64,000 bases of DNA from positions 2,604,001 to 2,668,000 of the forward strand of contig NZ_FSRL01000001.1 of NCBI RefSeq assembly GCF_900142295.1, in the 5' to 3' direction. Source of the DNA: Vannielia litorea (GTDB taxonomy: Bacteria > Pseudomonadota > Alphaproteobacteria > Rhodobacterales > Rhodobacteraceae). A program made the position numbers and the translations under genes. This document shows, piece after piece, positions 25,056-34,224 of the stretch. The notes beneath the pieces were generated by a model, which searched no databases, was not told the DNA's origin, and was given only the letters and a program-made list of their open reading frames with translations. Within the stretch, counting starts at the first letter, position 1. The number at the start of each line of letters is the position of its first letter.

Positions 25056-25667
25056 TCACTTCATTTTCAAGAGGATATGCGCCCGCGCCCTGTCAAGCGC
25101 CTGCTCGATGGTCATTTCGGTCGTATCGAGCAGCACCGCGTCCTCAGCGGCCACCATCGGCGCCGCATCACGGCTCGAATCCCGCGCATCCCGCGCCTTC
25201 ACATCGTCCAGAACCTGCTCCCGCGTCACCGCGTGCCCCTTGCCCTGCAGCTCCAGGAATCGCCGTTCCGCACGAGCCTCGGCGCTCGCGGTGACGAAGA
25301 GTTTCACCTCCGCCTCGGGGCAGATCACCGTGCCGATATCGCGTCCGTCGAGCACCGCACCGCCTTCGCGACGGGCGAAATTGCGCTGGAATTCCAGCAG
25401 TTTCGCCCGCACCTCCGGGTCCGCCGCCACCCGGCTCGCGGCCTGGGCCACTTCCGGGGTGCGCAGGCTGTCTTCCGGGGTCAGGTCGTCGGGGGCCAGC
25501 GCCTCGGCCGCCGCCACCGGCTCGGCCCCGGCAAGCACCTTGGCCCCCACCGCACGGTAGAGCAGCCCGGTATCAAGATGCGCGAGGCCAAACTCGGCCG
25601 CGATGGCCTTCGAGATCGTCCCCTTCCCCGCCGCAGCCGGCCCGTCGATGGCCACCGTGAATTTCAT
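25056..25667 (-). CDS. cmk: Cytidylate kinase
   Basis: 203-residue (d)CMP kinase. P-loop GPAAAGKGT at 9-17, [11 protein letters not shown] (CMP binding), [22 protein letters not shown] and RAERRFLEL. The start is ATG 25667 (MKFTVAIDG), which has an AAAGAGGG ribosome-binding site; an in-frame ATG five codons upstream is less likely. It follows aroA by 51 bp as in many Proteobacteria and normally precedes rpsA, but here BLUF and hydrolase genes intervene. Confidence 0.96.
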   Translation of the reverse strand: MKFTVAIDGPAAAGKGTISKAIAAEFGLAHLDTGLLYRAVGAKVLAGAEPVAAAEALAPDDLTPEDSLRTPEVAQAASRVAADPEVRAKLLEFQRNFARREGGAVLDGRDIGTVICPEAEVKLFVTASAEARAERRFLELQGKGHAVTREQVLDDVKARDARDSSRDAAPMVAAEDAVLLDTTEMTIEQALDRARAHILLKMK

Positions 25668-25717
25668 CGCGCCCTCTTTCATGCATACGCAAGCCGGTCG
25701 CCCGGTTAACGTTTCAC

Positions 25718-27067
25718 TTACCCTGCCGTCTCCAGCTTCGCGCCCAGCCCGCCCATGAGGTCCATGAAAATCGGAAAGGAAGTTGCGATCGGCCCGGCGT
25801 CATCCACCTCAACCGGCTGCTTCGCGGCCATCCCGCAGATCAGGAAGCTCATGGCGATCCGATGGTCCAGCCGCGCCTCCGCCCGCGCTCCGCCGGGCAC
25901 GCCCTCGGGGCCCAGGCCCTTGACGGAAAACCAATCTTCGCCCTCGTCCACCTCCACGCCGCAGGCCCGCAGACCCACCGCCATGGCGTCGATCCGGTCG
26001 GATTCCTTGACCCGCAGCTCCTTCACGCCGGGGCATCGAGTGATGCCTTCCGCAAAGCTCGCCACGACCGAGAGCACCGGGTACTCGTCGATCATCGAGG
26101 CCGCCCGCTCGGCCGGCACCTCTATGCCCTTCATGTCGGGAGAGAACCTTGCCCGAAGGTCGGCCACCGGCTCGCCGCCCTCCTCGCGCTCGTTCTCGTA
26201 GGTCAGATCCGCCCCCATCTCGCGCAGGGTGGTGAACAGCCCCGCCCGCGTCGGGTTCAGCCCGATGCCGGGCACCAGCACGTCACTCCCCGGCACGATC
26301 AACGCTGCACAAACCGGGAAGGCCGCCGAAGACGGATCGCGCGGCACGGCAATCACCTGTGGCTTGAGCTCCGGCTGCCCCACGAGCGAGATCACTCGCC
26401 CCTCGGCGGTGTCCTCCACCGTCACCTCGGCCCCGAAACCGGCCAGCATCCTCTCGGTATGGTCCCGCGTCGCCTCCTTCTCGGTCACCACCGTCACACC
26501 CGGCGCATTGAGCCCGGCGAGCAGCACCGCGGACTTCACCTGCGCCGAAGGCACCGGCGTGGTGTAGCGCACGGGCACCGGGCTTTCCGCCCCCACCATC
26601 GTCAAGGGCAGCCGCCCGCCCGCGCGCCCGAAAGAGGTTGTGCCAAAGAGCGAGAGCGGCTCGGTCACCCGCCCCATCGGGCGTGACCGCAGGCTCGCAT
26701 CACCGGTAAAGGTCACTGCAAAGGGATGGGTCGCCACCGCGCCCATGATCAGCCTTACCCCGGTGCCGGAGTTGCCGCAGTCGATCACGTCGTCCGGCTC
26801 GCCGAACCCGCCGACACCCACGCCATGCACCGACCATGCGCCATCGCCGTGCCGCACCACCTCGGCCCCCAGCGCCCGCATCGCCTTGGCCGTGTCGAGC
26901 ACGTCCTCGCCCTCCAGCAAGCCGGTGATCTGCGTCTCTCCCACTGCCATCGCACCGAGGATCAGCGAGCGGTGGCTGATCGACTTGTCGCCGGGCACCT
27001 CCGCCACGCCCTTCAACGGCTCGGCCTTGCGGGAAATCATCGGGGTGGGCGTGCCGTGAGACGACAT
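25718..27067 (-). CDS. aroA: EPSP synthase (3-phosphoshikimate 1-carboxyvinyltransferase)
   Basis: 449-residue shikimate-pathway enzyme, a glyphosate target family. [20 protein letters not shown], the phosphoenolpyruvate-binding [24 protein letters not shown], the [13 protein letters not shown] turn and [12 protein letters not shown] are all present. The GNSGTGVRL form rather than GNAGTAMRPL points to the class II type common in alphaproteobacteria. First gene of the aroA-cmk pair. Confidence 0.96.
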   Translation of the reverse strand: MSSHGTPTPMISRKAEPLKGVAEVPGDKSISHRSLILGAMAVGETQITGLLEGEDVLDTAKAMRALGAEVVRHGDGAWSVHGVGVGGFGEPDDVIDCGNSGTGVRLIMGAVATHPFAVTFTGDASLRSRPMGRVTEPLSLFGTTSFGRAGGRLPLTMVGAESPVPVRYTTPVPSAQVKSAVLLAGLNAPGVTVVTEKEATRDHTERMLAGFGAEVTVEDTAEGRVISLVGQPELKPQVIAVPRDPSSAAFPVCAALIVPGSDVLVPGIGLNPTRAGLFTTLREMGADLTYENEREEGGEPVADLRARFSPDMKGIEVPAERAASMIDEYPVLSVVASFAEGITRCPGVKELRVKESDRIDAMAVGLRACGVEVDEGEDWFSVKGLGPEGVPGGARAEARLDHRIAMSFLICGMAAKQPVEVDDAGPIATSFPIFMDLMGGLGAKLETAG

Positions 27068-27118
27068 ATGCGGGCTCCTTGCTCTGTCGCGCTTCGCATA
27101 TCCGCTTTCACAGGCGGC

Positions 27119-27841
27119 TTAAACCCTGCGGAAGGTCAGATAATGCGGCGTGCGGCCCTCGCGGAGCGCCTTCTGCTCGTAGCGCGTGCTGATCCAGTCA
27201 CCCCAGGGCGAGCGCCAGTCCTCCGGCCCCTCGGCCAGCCATTCAAACCCGTGCCGTGGCACCTGCTCCAAGGTCTGGCGCACGTAGTCGGGGATGTCGG
27301 TTGCCACCCGAAAGATCGCGCCCGGCTTAAGCACCCCGGCCAGCGCCTCGAGGTAATCGGGCGTCACGAAGCGGCGCCGGTGGTGGCGCTTCTTGGGCCA
27401 TGGATCGGGATAAAGCAGGAAGGCCCGGCTCACCGAGCCCTGGGGCAGCACGTCAAACAGGTCGCGCACATCTCCGGGATGGACCTTCAGGTTTTCCACC
27501 CCCGCCTTGCGGATCTTGCCCAGCAGCATCGCCACGCCGTTGATGTAAGGCTCGGCCCCGATAATGCCCACGCCGGGGTTCTGCGCGGCCTGGTGCACCA
27601 TGTGCTCGCCGCCGCCGAAACCCACCTCGACCCAGATCTCCTTGCCCGGAAACAGCGCCTCCAGGTCGAGCGGCAGCCGGTCAGGGTTTTCTTCCCAGCC
27701 GACGGCACCGGGCGAAAGCGCAGCGAGATCTTCGTCGAGATAGGTCTCCTGGCTCGGGCGCAGGGTCTTGCCCTTCAGACGGCCGTAGAAGTTGCGCCAG
27801 GGCGCGCCGGTGGGGTGCTTGTCGGGGTGCTCGTCAGTCAT
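27119..27841 (-). CDS. trmB: tRNA (guanine-N7-)-methyltransferase
   Basis: 240-residue SAM-dependent enzyme making m7G46 in the tRNA variable loop. SAM-binding WVEVGFGGGEHM, IIGAEPYINGV, VRDLFDVLPQGSVSRAFLLYPDPWPKKRHHRRR and the C-terminal STRYEQKALREGR are diagnostic of TrmB. Placed between metK and aroA on the same strand. Confidence 0.96.
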   Translation of the reverse strand: MTDEHPDKHPTGAPWRNFYGRLKGKTLRPSQETYLDEDLAALSPGAVGWEENPDRLPLDLEALFPGKEIWVEVGFGGGEHMVHQAAQNPGVGIIGAEPYINGVAMLLGKIRKAGVENLKVHPGDVRDLFDVLPQGSVSRAFLLYPDPWPKKRHHRRRFVTPDYLEALAGVLKPGAIFRVATDIPDYVRQTLEQVPRHGFEWLAEGPEDWRSPWGDWISTRYEQKALREGRTPHYLTFRRV

Positions 27842-27884
27842 GGGGCGGCGATGTAGCCGCAGCCCGCGCCTCGCGCAACAGCGC

Positions 27885-28208
27885 TCAGTGAAACTCGGCT
27901 TCCTCCACTTCGCTTCGGGTGATCTCGCGTATGCCCTCGTAGGGCGTGCCGGCCACGGCGTTGCGGATGATCTCCTCGGCCATGTCGAAATCGGCCACGT
28001 CGAAGCCGAAGTTCACCTCCGGCTCGCCGGTGGCCTCGCAGGAGCCGATCTCGGCCCCCGCCCAGGCGCCCGCCCGCGCCTCGATCAGCGCGTTCTCGAT
28101 GAGCTCCATGGCGGCGTTGCGAAAGTCGAGGGCAGCATCCCAGTCGCCGGGATACAGACCGGGGATACGGTTGACGTTGTAGAAAACTTCGACCGACTTG
28201 ATCACCAT
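27885..28208 (-). CDS. Uncharacterised small acidic protein
   Basis: 107 residues, strongly acidic, no signal peptide or membrane helix. The pattern (VIKSVEVFYNVNRIPGLYPG, then GEPEVNFGFDVADFDMAEEI) suggests a compact alpha/beta fold with one cysteine (GSCEATGE). ATG at 28208; GGAGGGC precedes it. Located between trmB and metK on the same strand. I do not recognise the family; it looks like a genuine, well-spaced gene rather than a shadow because the opposite strand has no plausible product. Confidence 0.6.
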   Translation of the reverse strand: MVIKSVEVFYNVNRIPGLYPGDWDAALDFRNAAMELIENALIEARAGAWAGAEIGSCEATGEPEVNFGFDVADFDMAEEIIRNAVAGTPYEGIREITRSEVEEAEFH

Positions 28209-28337
28209 GCCAAGCCCTCCATGCCCTTCTGACTAAAAGGAAAACATGAAAGTTCGGCTAATTTGCGGCCAATTCGCGCCGAGGCCGGCAATTTGCGGCA
28301 GATGCGACCTATCGGGCACAGGGGGCTGCGGGAGCTT

Positions 28338-28372
28338 GGAACGCGGCAAGCGCCTGTGGCGCGCCGCGTTCC
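28338..28372 (-). terminator. Strong hairpin downstream of metK
   Basis: Arms GGAACGCGGC (28338-28347) and GCCGCGTTCC (28363-28372) with an inner GCGCC/GGCGC pair, giving about 15 bp of stem around a 3-nt loop. It begins 16 bp after the metK stop. No U-run follows, so it may terminate inefficiently or protect the 3' end. Upstream in the same gap is a direct repeat AATTTGCGGC (28260-28269 and 28290-28299). Confidence 0.65.
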
Positions 28373-28387
28373 GGCCTTGCGTTCCCG

Positions 28388-29554
28388 TCAGATCGCGGCC
28401 TTCAAGGCCTCCACGAGATCGACCTTCTCCCAGGAAAACCCGCCATCGTCTTCCGGCGCGCGGCCGAAGTGGCCATAGGCCGCGGTCCGCTGGTAGATCG
28501 GCTTGTTCATCTCGAGATGGGTGCGGATGCCGCGCGGCGTGAGGTCCATCGCCTTGGCGACGGCCTTCTCGATCTGCGCCTCGGCCACTTCGCCGGTGCC
28601 ATGGGTATCCACGTAGATCGAGAGCGGCTTGCTCACGCCGATGGCGTAGGAAAGCTGCAGCGTACAGCGCTTTGCCAGCCCGGCGGCGACCACGTTCTTG
28701 GCAAGGTAGCGCGCAGCATAGGCGGCGGAGCGGTCCACCTTGGTCGGATCCTTGCCCGAGAAGGCGCCGCCCCCGTGCGGCGCGGCACCGCCGTAGGTGT
28801 CCACGATGATCTTGCGGCCCGTGAGCCCTGCGTCGCCATCCGGCCCGCCGATGACGAACTTGCCGGTCGGGTTGATCCACCATTCGGTCGAATCGGTCAG
28901 CCAGTCCTCGGGGAGGATGCTGCGAATGTAGGGCTCCACGATGGCCCGCACGTCATCGGAGGAGAGGCTCGGGTCGAGATGTTGGGTCGAGAGCACCAGC
29001 GAGGTCGCTTCGACCGGCTTGCCGCCTTCGTAGCGCAGCGAGAGCTGGCTCTTCATGTCCGGCCCCAACTTGGGCTCGGTGCTGTTCTTGCGCACCTCGG
29101 CCAGCTTCTTCAGGATCGCGTGAGCGTAGTGGATCGGCGCCGGCATGAGCTCCGGCGTCTCGTCGCAGGCATAGCCGAACATGATGCCCTGATCGCCCGC
29201 CCCTTCATCCTTGTTGCCAGAGGCATCGACGCCCTGGGCAATGTCGGCCGACTGCGCGTGCAGGTAGTTCGACACCTGCACGTTGGCCCAGTGAAAGCCC
29301 TTCTGCTCGTAGCCGATATCCCGCACGCACTGGCGCGCGATCTCCTCGACCGCCTGGATCACCTTGCCGGGGCCGCGCACCTCGCCGCCGATCACCACGC
29401 GGTCGGTGGTGGCAAAGGTTTCGCAGGCCACGCGTGCCTGCGGGTCTTCTGCCAGGAAGGCATCGAGAACGGCATCGGAAATCCGGTCGCAGACCTTGTC
29501 GGGGTGCCCCTCGGACACGGACTCCGAGGTGAAGGTGTATTCGGAACGAGACAT
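28388..29554 (-). CDS. metK: S-adenosylmethionine synthetase
   Basis: 388-residue enzyme forming SAM from methionine and [23 protein letters not shown] (N-terminal His-Asp-Lys site), the hexapeptide-like [12 protein letters not shown] and the glycine-rich [19 protein letters not shown] loop are present and in order. Translation is evidently controlled by the SAM/SAH riboswitch whose 3' end contains the ribosome-binding site ten bases before ATG 29554. Confidence 0.97.
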   Translation of the reverse strand: MSRSEYTFTSESVSEGHPDKVCDRISDAVLDAFLAEDPQARVACETFATTDRVVIGGEVRGPGKVIQAVEEIARQCVRDIGYEQKGFHWANVQVSNYLHAQSADIAQGVDASGNKDEGAGDQGIMFGYACDETPELMPAPIHYAHAILKKLAEVRKNSTEPKLGPDMKSQLSLRYEGGKPVEATSLVLSTQHLDPSLSSDDVRAIVEPYIRSILPEDWLTDSTEWWINPTGKFVIGGPDGDAGLTGRKIIVDTYGGAAPHGGGAFSGKDPTKVDRSAAYAARYLAKNVVAAGLAKRCTLQLSYAIGVSKPLSIYVDTHGTGEVAEAQIEKAVAKAMDLTPRGIRTHLEMNKPIYQRTAAYGHFGRAPEDDGGFSWEKVDLVEALKAAI

Positions 29555-29563
29555 GTGGGGTAG

Positions 29564-29610
29564 TGCTCCATTGAGTTTTAGACCGCCACGCCAGGAAGCC
29601 GTTGTGGCGG
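29564..29610 (-). promoter_or_regulatory. SAM/SAH riboswitch of metK
   Basis: Minus strand reads CCGCCAC, AACGGCTTCCTGGC, GTGGCGG, TCTAAAACTCAAT, GGAGCA. The 7-bp stem, the conserved AACGGCUUCCUGG loop and the 3' GGAGCA that pairs back as a pseudoknot match the SAM/SAH riboswitch, a class reported from Rhodobacteraceae upstream of metK. GGAG is also the Shine-Dalgarno of metK, so ligand binding should hide it and lower translation when SAM is plentiful. Confidence 0.93.
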
Positions 29611-29625
29611 CAGATGCGCCCTCTG

Positions 29626-31158
29626 CTAGTCGCTCCCACCTGTGGGGTCAACCGGCTTGGCGACCGCACGGGCAACAGCCAGCATCAGGGCAAAGGCGGC
29701 CAGCAAGGCCAGCACGCCCCAATCGCCCCAGAGGCGATAGGGCGGCGTTGCGGCGAGCCTGGGCGGCAGCGCCACGTCGAGGTATCCCTCCTCGCCCAGC
29801 GGCAGCGTGGCAAGCACCCGGCCCTGTGCGTCGATCACGGCCGAAATGCCGGTGTTGGCCGAGCGCAGCACCGGCACGCCCTGCTCCACCGCCCGCAATC
29901 GCGCCTGCGCAAGGTGCTGATAGGGGCCGGAGAGCTTGCCGAACCAGGCGTCGTTGGTGATATGCAGGATCCATCCGGGGCGCGGCGCGGCAATGATCTC
30001 CTCGGCAAAGATCGCCTCGTAGCAGATCAGCGGCAGGATCTGCCCCAGCCCCCCGCCGAGGTCCACCAGCCGGAGCCCGTCGCCCGGCATGAAGCCCGAC
30101 ATCGCCTGCTCGGCCAGCCCGCCCGGCGCCCATCTGCCCAGCAGGCTTGCCCCCGGCATGTATTCGCCAAAGGGCACAAGGTGGGACTTGTCGTAGTAGT
30201 CTGTCACATCCGCACCGGGAGTGATGACGGCCAGCGAATTGCGGGCGGTGTCGCCCTCGCGGCGTTGCAGACCCACCACCACGCTGGCCCCCTGCGCCGC
30301 ATCGGCCACCACCTGCGCGGTGCCGTTGCCGGGCGCGAGAAGGTAGGCCAGCGATGTCTCCGGCCAGACTACGAGATCGGGCGCAGGCCCCTCCGGCGCG
30401 GCGGCGCTGAGGCGCAGGGCCCGCTCGAAAAGCACCGGGATCATCTCTTCCTGCCATTTCAGGTGCTGCGCCGCGTTGGGCTGCACCAGCCGCACCGTCA
30501 CCGGCGCACGCGGCTCCACCTCCTGCCCGAGCCGCCAGAGCCCGTAGGGGACAGGCAGGGCCAGGAAGGCCACGGCGGCCATCACGCCCAGCGCCGCACG
30601 CCGCACGCCAAATACCGTGGGCAAGGCCGCCGCCAGCGTGGTGAAGAGCGTCAGCCCGTGAGGCCCGGTCAACGCCGCGAGATGCATCTGCGGCTGACCG
30701 ACCCAGATATGCCCTATGAGCGCCCAGGGAAAGCCCGTCCACAGGTGCGCGCGCAGCATCTCCGCCGCCGCCAGCAGCACGGCGCCCCAGAGCGCCCGCT
30801 GCTTGCGCCGCCGCCCGAGCACTGCCGCCCCCCCGAAGGCGGCCGCCCAGAACAGCGCAAAGCCCCCCGCATGGGCGGAGAGCGCAAAGGGCGCCATCCA
30901 GCCATGCCGCCAAGGGTCCACGAAGAAGGGCTCGACGATCCAGAACATCGTCGCCACCACGTAGCCCACACCCATCGCCCAGCCGCGCCAGGCGGCTGCG
31001 CGCGGCGCGGGCACGAGCGAGAACAGCGCAAACCCCAGCGCGAGCGCCGCCACCGAGAGCCAGACCCACCCCAGCGGCGCCTGCCCGGTGCCCACAAGCG
31101 CACCGAGGCCGGCGAAGAGCGCGAAGCTCGTCCACCGGTCATCCAGCCATCCGGCCAT
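29626..31158 (-). CDS. lnt: Apolipoprotein N-acyltransferase
   Basis: 510-residue inner-membrane enzyme completing lipoprotein maturation by N-acylating the lipid-modified cysteine. Six to seven N-terminal membrane helices precede a carbon-nitrogen hydrolase domain with the triad Glu (VWPETSLAY), Lys ([15 protein letters not shown]) and Cys (ICYEAIF). ATG 31158 is chosen (13 bp after the corC stop; length as in E. coli, 512), although a GTG at 31194 overlapping corC is possible. Several lipoproteins in this window would be its substrates. Confidence 0.95.
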   Translation of the reverse strand: MAGWLDDRWTSFALFAGLGALVGTGQAPLGWVWLSVAALALGFALFSLVPAPRAAAWRGWAMGVGYVVATMFWIVEPFFVDPWRHGWMAPFALSAHAGGFALFWAAAFGGAAVLGRRRKQRALWGAVLLAAAEMLRAHLWTGFPWALIGHIWVGQPQMHLAALTGPHGLTLFTTLAAALPTVFGVRRAALGVMAAVAFLALPVPYGLWRLGQEVEPRAPVTVRLVQPNAAQHLKWQEEMIPVLFERALRLSAAAPEGPAPDLVVWPETSLAYLLAPGNGTAQVVADAAQGASVVVGLQRREGDTARNSLAVITPGADVTDYYDKSHLVPFGEYMPGASLLGRWAPGGLAEQAMSGFMPGDGLRLVDLGGGLGQILPLICYEAIFAEEIIAAPRPGWILHITNDAWFGKLSGPYQHLAQARLRAVEQGVPVLRSANTGISAVIDAQGRVLATLPLGEEGYLDVALPPRLAATPPYRLWGDWGVLALLAAFALMLAVARAVAKPVDPTGGSD

Positions 31159-31171
31159 CCGCTCTGGAAGG

Positions 31172-32083
31172 TCAATCTTCGTCGGCACCCGCACCCTGCC
31201 GCAAGGAGTACTCGGGCAACCGCACCCGAAGCCGCTTCACCCGCCGTGGATCGGCGTCGAGCACCTCGAACTCGGCGCCGCCCGGATGCGGCACGACCTC
31301 GCCCCGGGTCGGCACCCGCCCGGTGAGCATGAACACGAGGCCACCCAGCGTGTCGACCTCTTCGAGGTCCTCGGCATCGGCCAGCGCCACGCCGGTCTCC
31401 TCTTCGAAGTCCTCGAGCGGCGTGCGCGCCATGGCAAGATACTGCCCGGGCTTCTCCTCGGTCCAGAGGTCGCCCTCCTCGATGTCGTGCTCGTCCTCGA
31501 TCTCGCCGATCACCTGCTCGATCAGGTCCTCGATGGTGGCCAGGCCGTCGGTACCGCCGTATTCGTCGATCACCAGCGCCATGTGCATGCGCTCGCTCTG
31601 CATCTTCTGAAGCAGCACCCCGATCGGCATCGACGGCGGCGCATAGAGCAAGGGCCGCAGCATCGGCTTGAGGTCGAAGTCCTCGCCATGGCCGTTGAAT
31701 CCGTATTTCAGGGCGAAGTCCTTGAGATGCACCATGCCCACCGGGCTGTCGAGCGTGCCTTCGTACACCGGCAACCGGCTCATGCCGCTGTCGCGGAACA
31801 CGGCCACCAGGTCCTCCTTGCCGATGTCGAGCGGCACGGCGACGATTTCCACCTTGGGAATGGCAACGTCTTCCACCCGCATCCGGTGCAGGTTGCCCAG
31901 GCCAAGCATGGCCACGGCCTCACGACCCCCGCCCCTGCGCGGCTCGGCACCGTCCTCGGCGTCGCTCTCATCTGCGGGAAAAATCGCCTCGGCAAGCCGG
32001 CCCCAAAGGCCCTTGCCCTCACTACTGTCGGTCTCCAGCGCGCCCTGCGCGGCGCTAGACGACCCGTCCGAACTTTCGCCCAT
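31172..32083 (-). CDS. CorC/HlyC-family CBS-domain protein
   Basis: 303 residues without membrane helices: an acidic leader, a pair of CBS domains (about 75-200; VPLDIGKEDLVAVFRDSGMSRLPVYEGTLD and MGVLLQKMQSERMHMALVIDEYGGTDGL-type segments) and a C-terminal CorC_HlyC domain (DGLVTIEDLIEQ-like ATIEDLIEQVIGEI; final RVPTRGEVVPHPGGAEFEVL). The family regulates Mg/Co efflux or ion exchange. Between ybeY and lnt, the near-universal alphaproteobacterial order. Confidence 0.9.
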   Translation of the reverse strand: MGESSDGSSSAAQGALETDSSEGKGLWGRLAEAIFPADESDAEDGAEPRRGGGREAVAMLGLGNLHRMRVEDVAIPKVEIVAVPLDIGKEDLVAVFRDSGMSRLPVYEGTLDSPVGMVHLKDFALKYGFNGHGEDFDLKPMLRPLLYAPPSMPIGVLLQKMQSERMHMALVIDEYGGTDGLATIEDLIEQVIGEIEDEHDIEEGDLWTEEKPGQYLAMARTPLEDFEEETGVALADAEDLEEVDTLGGLVFMLTGRVPTRGEVVPHPGGAEFEVLDADPRRVKRLRVRLPEYSLRQGAGADED

Positions 32084-32118
32084 CGGTCCTTTCCATCATC
32101 TGCCCCGGTGTGGGGCTG

Positions 32119-32613
32119 TCACTCATATGGGTTTTTCACACCCAGCTTGGCAAGTATTTCCGCCTCGCGGGCCTCCATCAGCTCCGCGTCGGCATCATTA
32201 ATGTGATCGTAACCTAGAAGATGCATCATCCCGTGAACAACAAGGTGCGTCAGATGGTCCCGCAGGTTCAGGCCGCCTTCATTGGCCTCGCGCGCGCAGG
32301 TTTCGTAGGCGAGGGCGATGTCGCCAAGAGGCAGGGTGCCATCCGGGTCCGGCTCGGGCGTCAGCGGATCTCCGCCGGGTCGCTCCGGCGCCAGGTCTTG
32401 CGACGGCCAGGAGAGCACGTTGGTTGGCTGCGGCTTGCCTCTGAAATCGCCATTCAGCGCGGCGACGCGGGCATCATCCGCACCCAGGACCGAGAGCTCG
32501 ACCTGCTCGGGCAGGCCGTGAAAGGCCAGAACAGCCGGAGCGGCCAAAGCCACGACCGTCTCCAGCCCCGCCGCGTCCCAGCGGGCGTCTTCCAGAACGA
32601 CATCCAGTTCCAT
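32119..32613 (-). CDS. ybeY: YbeY, endoribonuclease in rRNA maturation
   Basis: 164-residue zinc-dependent single-strand RNase. The metal site HGMMHLLGYDH (His127, His131, His137) fits H-x3-H-x5-H exactly; TNVLSWP and LGDIALAYE are the other conserved segments. Involved in 16S rRNA 3'-end processing and ribosome quality control. Separated from phoH by a 100-bp gap with two hairpins. Confidence 0.95.
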   Translation of the reverse strand: MELDVVLEDARWDAAGLETVVALAAPAVLAFHGLPEQVELSVLGADDARVAALNGDFRGKPQPTNVLSWPSQDLAPERPGGDPLTPEPDPDGTLPLGDIALAYETCAREANEGGLNLRDHLTHLVVHGMMHLLGYDHINDADAELMEAREAEILAKLGVKNPYE

Positions 32614-32640
32614 CTTCTTGGCTCAAATACCCTCGGGGGT

Positions 32641-32696
32641 TTGGGGGCAGCGCCCCCAACTCAAAGGATCGCATGCGCCGCAGGCGCTCGATTGAG
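32641..32696. repeat. Paired hairpins between phoH and ybeY, family-type intergenic repeat
   Basis: First hairpin TTGGGGGC (32641-32648) with GCCCCCAA (32652-32659); second GCGCC (32675-32679) with GGCGC (32683-32687), itself flanked by CTCAA (32660-32664) and TTGAG (32692-32696). The preceding CAAATACCCTCGGGGG tract with this hairpin is one I associate with repeated intergenic sequence in Rhodobacteraceae. It may act as a terminator or processing site between phoH and ybeY. The genome-wide copy number cannot be checked here. Confidence 0.6.
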
Positions 32697-32713
32697 CAAC
32701 TGTTACCCTGCGC

Positions 32714-33733
32714 TCAGCCCTGCGCCTCGGCCTTGTCATAGGCCTCGATGATCCGCGCCACCAGCGGGTGCCGGACCACGTCCTTGGCGGTGAAATAATT
32801 GAACGAAATGCCCTTCACTCCGCCCAGCAGGCTCTCCGCCTCGCGCAGGCCCGACTGCACGCCGCGCGGCAGGTCCACCTGGCTGCGGTCGCCGGTGATC
32901 ACCATGCGGCTGCCCTCGCCGAGGCGTGTCAGGAACATCTTCATCTGCATGGTGGTCGCGTTCTGCGCCTCGTCGAGCACGCAGAAGGCATTGGCCAGCG
33001 TCCGGCCCCGCATGAAGGCCAGGGGCGCGATCTCGATCCGCTTCTCCTCGATCAGCTTCTGCACCTGCTTGGCGGGCAGAAAATCGTTCAGCGCGTCGTA
33101 GAGCGGCTGCATGTAGGGGTCGACCTTGTCCTTCATGTCGCCCGGCAGGTAGCCCAGCTTCTCGCCCGCCTCCACAGCCGGGCGGCTGAGGATGATCCGG
33201 TCCACATGCCCGGCGAGGAACATGTTCACGCCCACCGCGACGGCCAGGTAGGTCTTGCCGGTGCCGGCGGGCCCGATGCCGAAGCCCAGCTCGTTCTCGA
33301 AGAGGGCCCGCACATAGGCCTTTTGCGCCTCGGTGCGCGGCTCCACGATTTTCTTGCGGGTCTTGATCTCCACGCGGCCGCCCTGAAACATCTCCAATTG
33401 GTCGCCATCCCGGCTCACCCGGTCATCACGCGCCTCCCGGCCCATCCGGATCGCGCCGTCCACGTCGCCGGGCTCGATCGTTCGACCGGCCTCCAGCTTG
33501 GCATAGAGCTCTTGGAGAATCACCGTCGCCTCGCTGCGCGGCCCGGCCTCGCCAATGATCGCCAGCTGGTTCCCGCGCCGCAATATCTGCACGCCGACCG
33601 CATGTTCGATCTGCGCCAGATTGCGGTCAAACTCGCCGCAAAGCTCGATGAGCAGCATGTTGTCGGGGAATTCCAGCGGAGTTTCCAGAATATCCTTGGG
33701 GTTTGGCGGGGCGGTCAGGGCACTGATTCCCAA
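32714..33733 (-). CDS. PhoH-family ATPase
   Basis: 339-residue P-loop protein. An N-terminal KH-like region (LIELCGEFDRNLAQIEHAVGVQI) precedes the PhoH domain with Walker A GPAGTGKTYLAVA and Walker B FCVLDEAQNATTMQMKMFLTRLG. Start is a TTG at 33733 preceded by CGGAGAAG; the next in-frame ATG (33658) would remove part of the conserved LCGEF region. Linked to ybeY as in most bacteria, suggesting a role in RNA metabolism. Not to be confused with phosphate regulation despite the name. Confidence 0.93.
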   Translation of the reverse strand: MGISALTAPPNPKDILETPLEFPDNMLLIELCGEFDRNLAQIEHAVGVQILRRGNQLAIIGEAGPRSEATVILQELYAKLEAGRTIEPGDVDGAIRMGREARDDRVSRDGDQLEMFQGGRVEIKTRKKIVEPRTEAQKAYVRALFENELGFGIGPAGTGKTYLAVAVGVNMFLAGHVDRIILSRPAVEAGEKLGYLPGDMKDKVDPYMQPLYDALNDFLPAKQVQKLIEEKRIEIAPLAFMRGRTLANAFCVLDEAQNATTMQMKMFLTRLGEGSRMVITGDRSQVDLPRGVQSGLREAESLLGGVKGISFNYFTAKDVVRHPLVARIIEAYDKAEAQG

Positions 33734-33857
33734 AAAGCGCTTCTCCGTGGTTTGCCTAGCAGAACGCTAGATATTGTGGCTCCTGTGTTCAGGTTGCCAA
33801 TCAGAAGCCCATCGCGCAAGCCGCACGTGCAAAGATTTCACTCAGTTGACATGAAAA

Positions 33858-33886
33858 GAGGCTGCGAGAGCGGTTCTCGCAGCCTC
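33858..33886 (-). terminator. Rho-independent terminator
   Basis: Perfect 12-bp stem GAGGCTGCGAGA (33858-33869) and TCTCGCAGCCTC (33875-33886) with a 5-nt loop; the minus-strand RNA continues into UUUUCAUG. It ends the ompA-like/lipoprotein unit and insulates phoH, whose TTG start lies 125 bp further on. Confidence 0.92.
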
Positions 33887-33913
33887 CGGGTGATTTTGGC
33901 GGCAGTTGCCGGA

Positions 33914-34210
33914 TCAGATTGGATCCGGAAAGGCCGACCCGGACTTGTAGCCACCCACTGCGGAGCTCGACGGACCTGCGCCGGAGCACACCGGCTTGCC
34001 GAACTTGTCGAGCCGCTGGCTGAGGTACCCCTCGACCCCGTCGTCGATGATCCAGTGATCGCATCCGTTGGGGTCGATCCAGATCCCGGCCTTCAGCTGG
34101 GTGAGGTCCTTGTTGTCGAACCCGCGGTCCACCGTCTTGTCGATTTTCTCGCTACAGGCCGCGAGGCTGCCGGCAACGGCCAGGAGAGCGGTGATCTTGA
34201 GGATGTTCAT
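33914..34210 (-). CDS. Small lipoprotein sharing a Cys-Trp motif with its OmpA-like neighbour
   Basis: 98 residues from ATG 34210 (GGGAG eight bases upstream; a GTG six codons earlier is less likely). Lipoprotein signal MNILKITALLAVAGSLAAC. The mature part carries WIDPNGCDHWIIDDG then EGYLSQRLDKFGKPVC. The upstream OmpA-like protein has the same block: WVDPDGCEHWVMDDG, AEGYMTPHV, then GIPVC. Two conserved cysteines in an exported domain suggest a disulfide. Ends in a Ser/Gly-rich tail. Function unknown. Confidence 0.8.
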   Translation of the reverse strand: MNILKITALLAVAGSLAACSEKIDKTVDRGFDNKDLTQLKAGIWIDPNGCDHWIIDDGVEGYLSQRLDKFGKPVCSGAGPSSSAVGGYKSGSAFPDPI

Positions 34211-34224
34211 GGCGCTTCTCCCGG

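Noticed and set aside
24930..25709. 259-residue frame with CMGCAWVVHGLC over the 11-bp repeats
   Set aside because: The Cys/Trp pattern is just the repeat translated; the rest is antisense to cmk.
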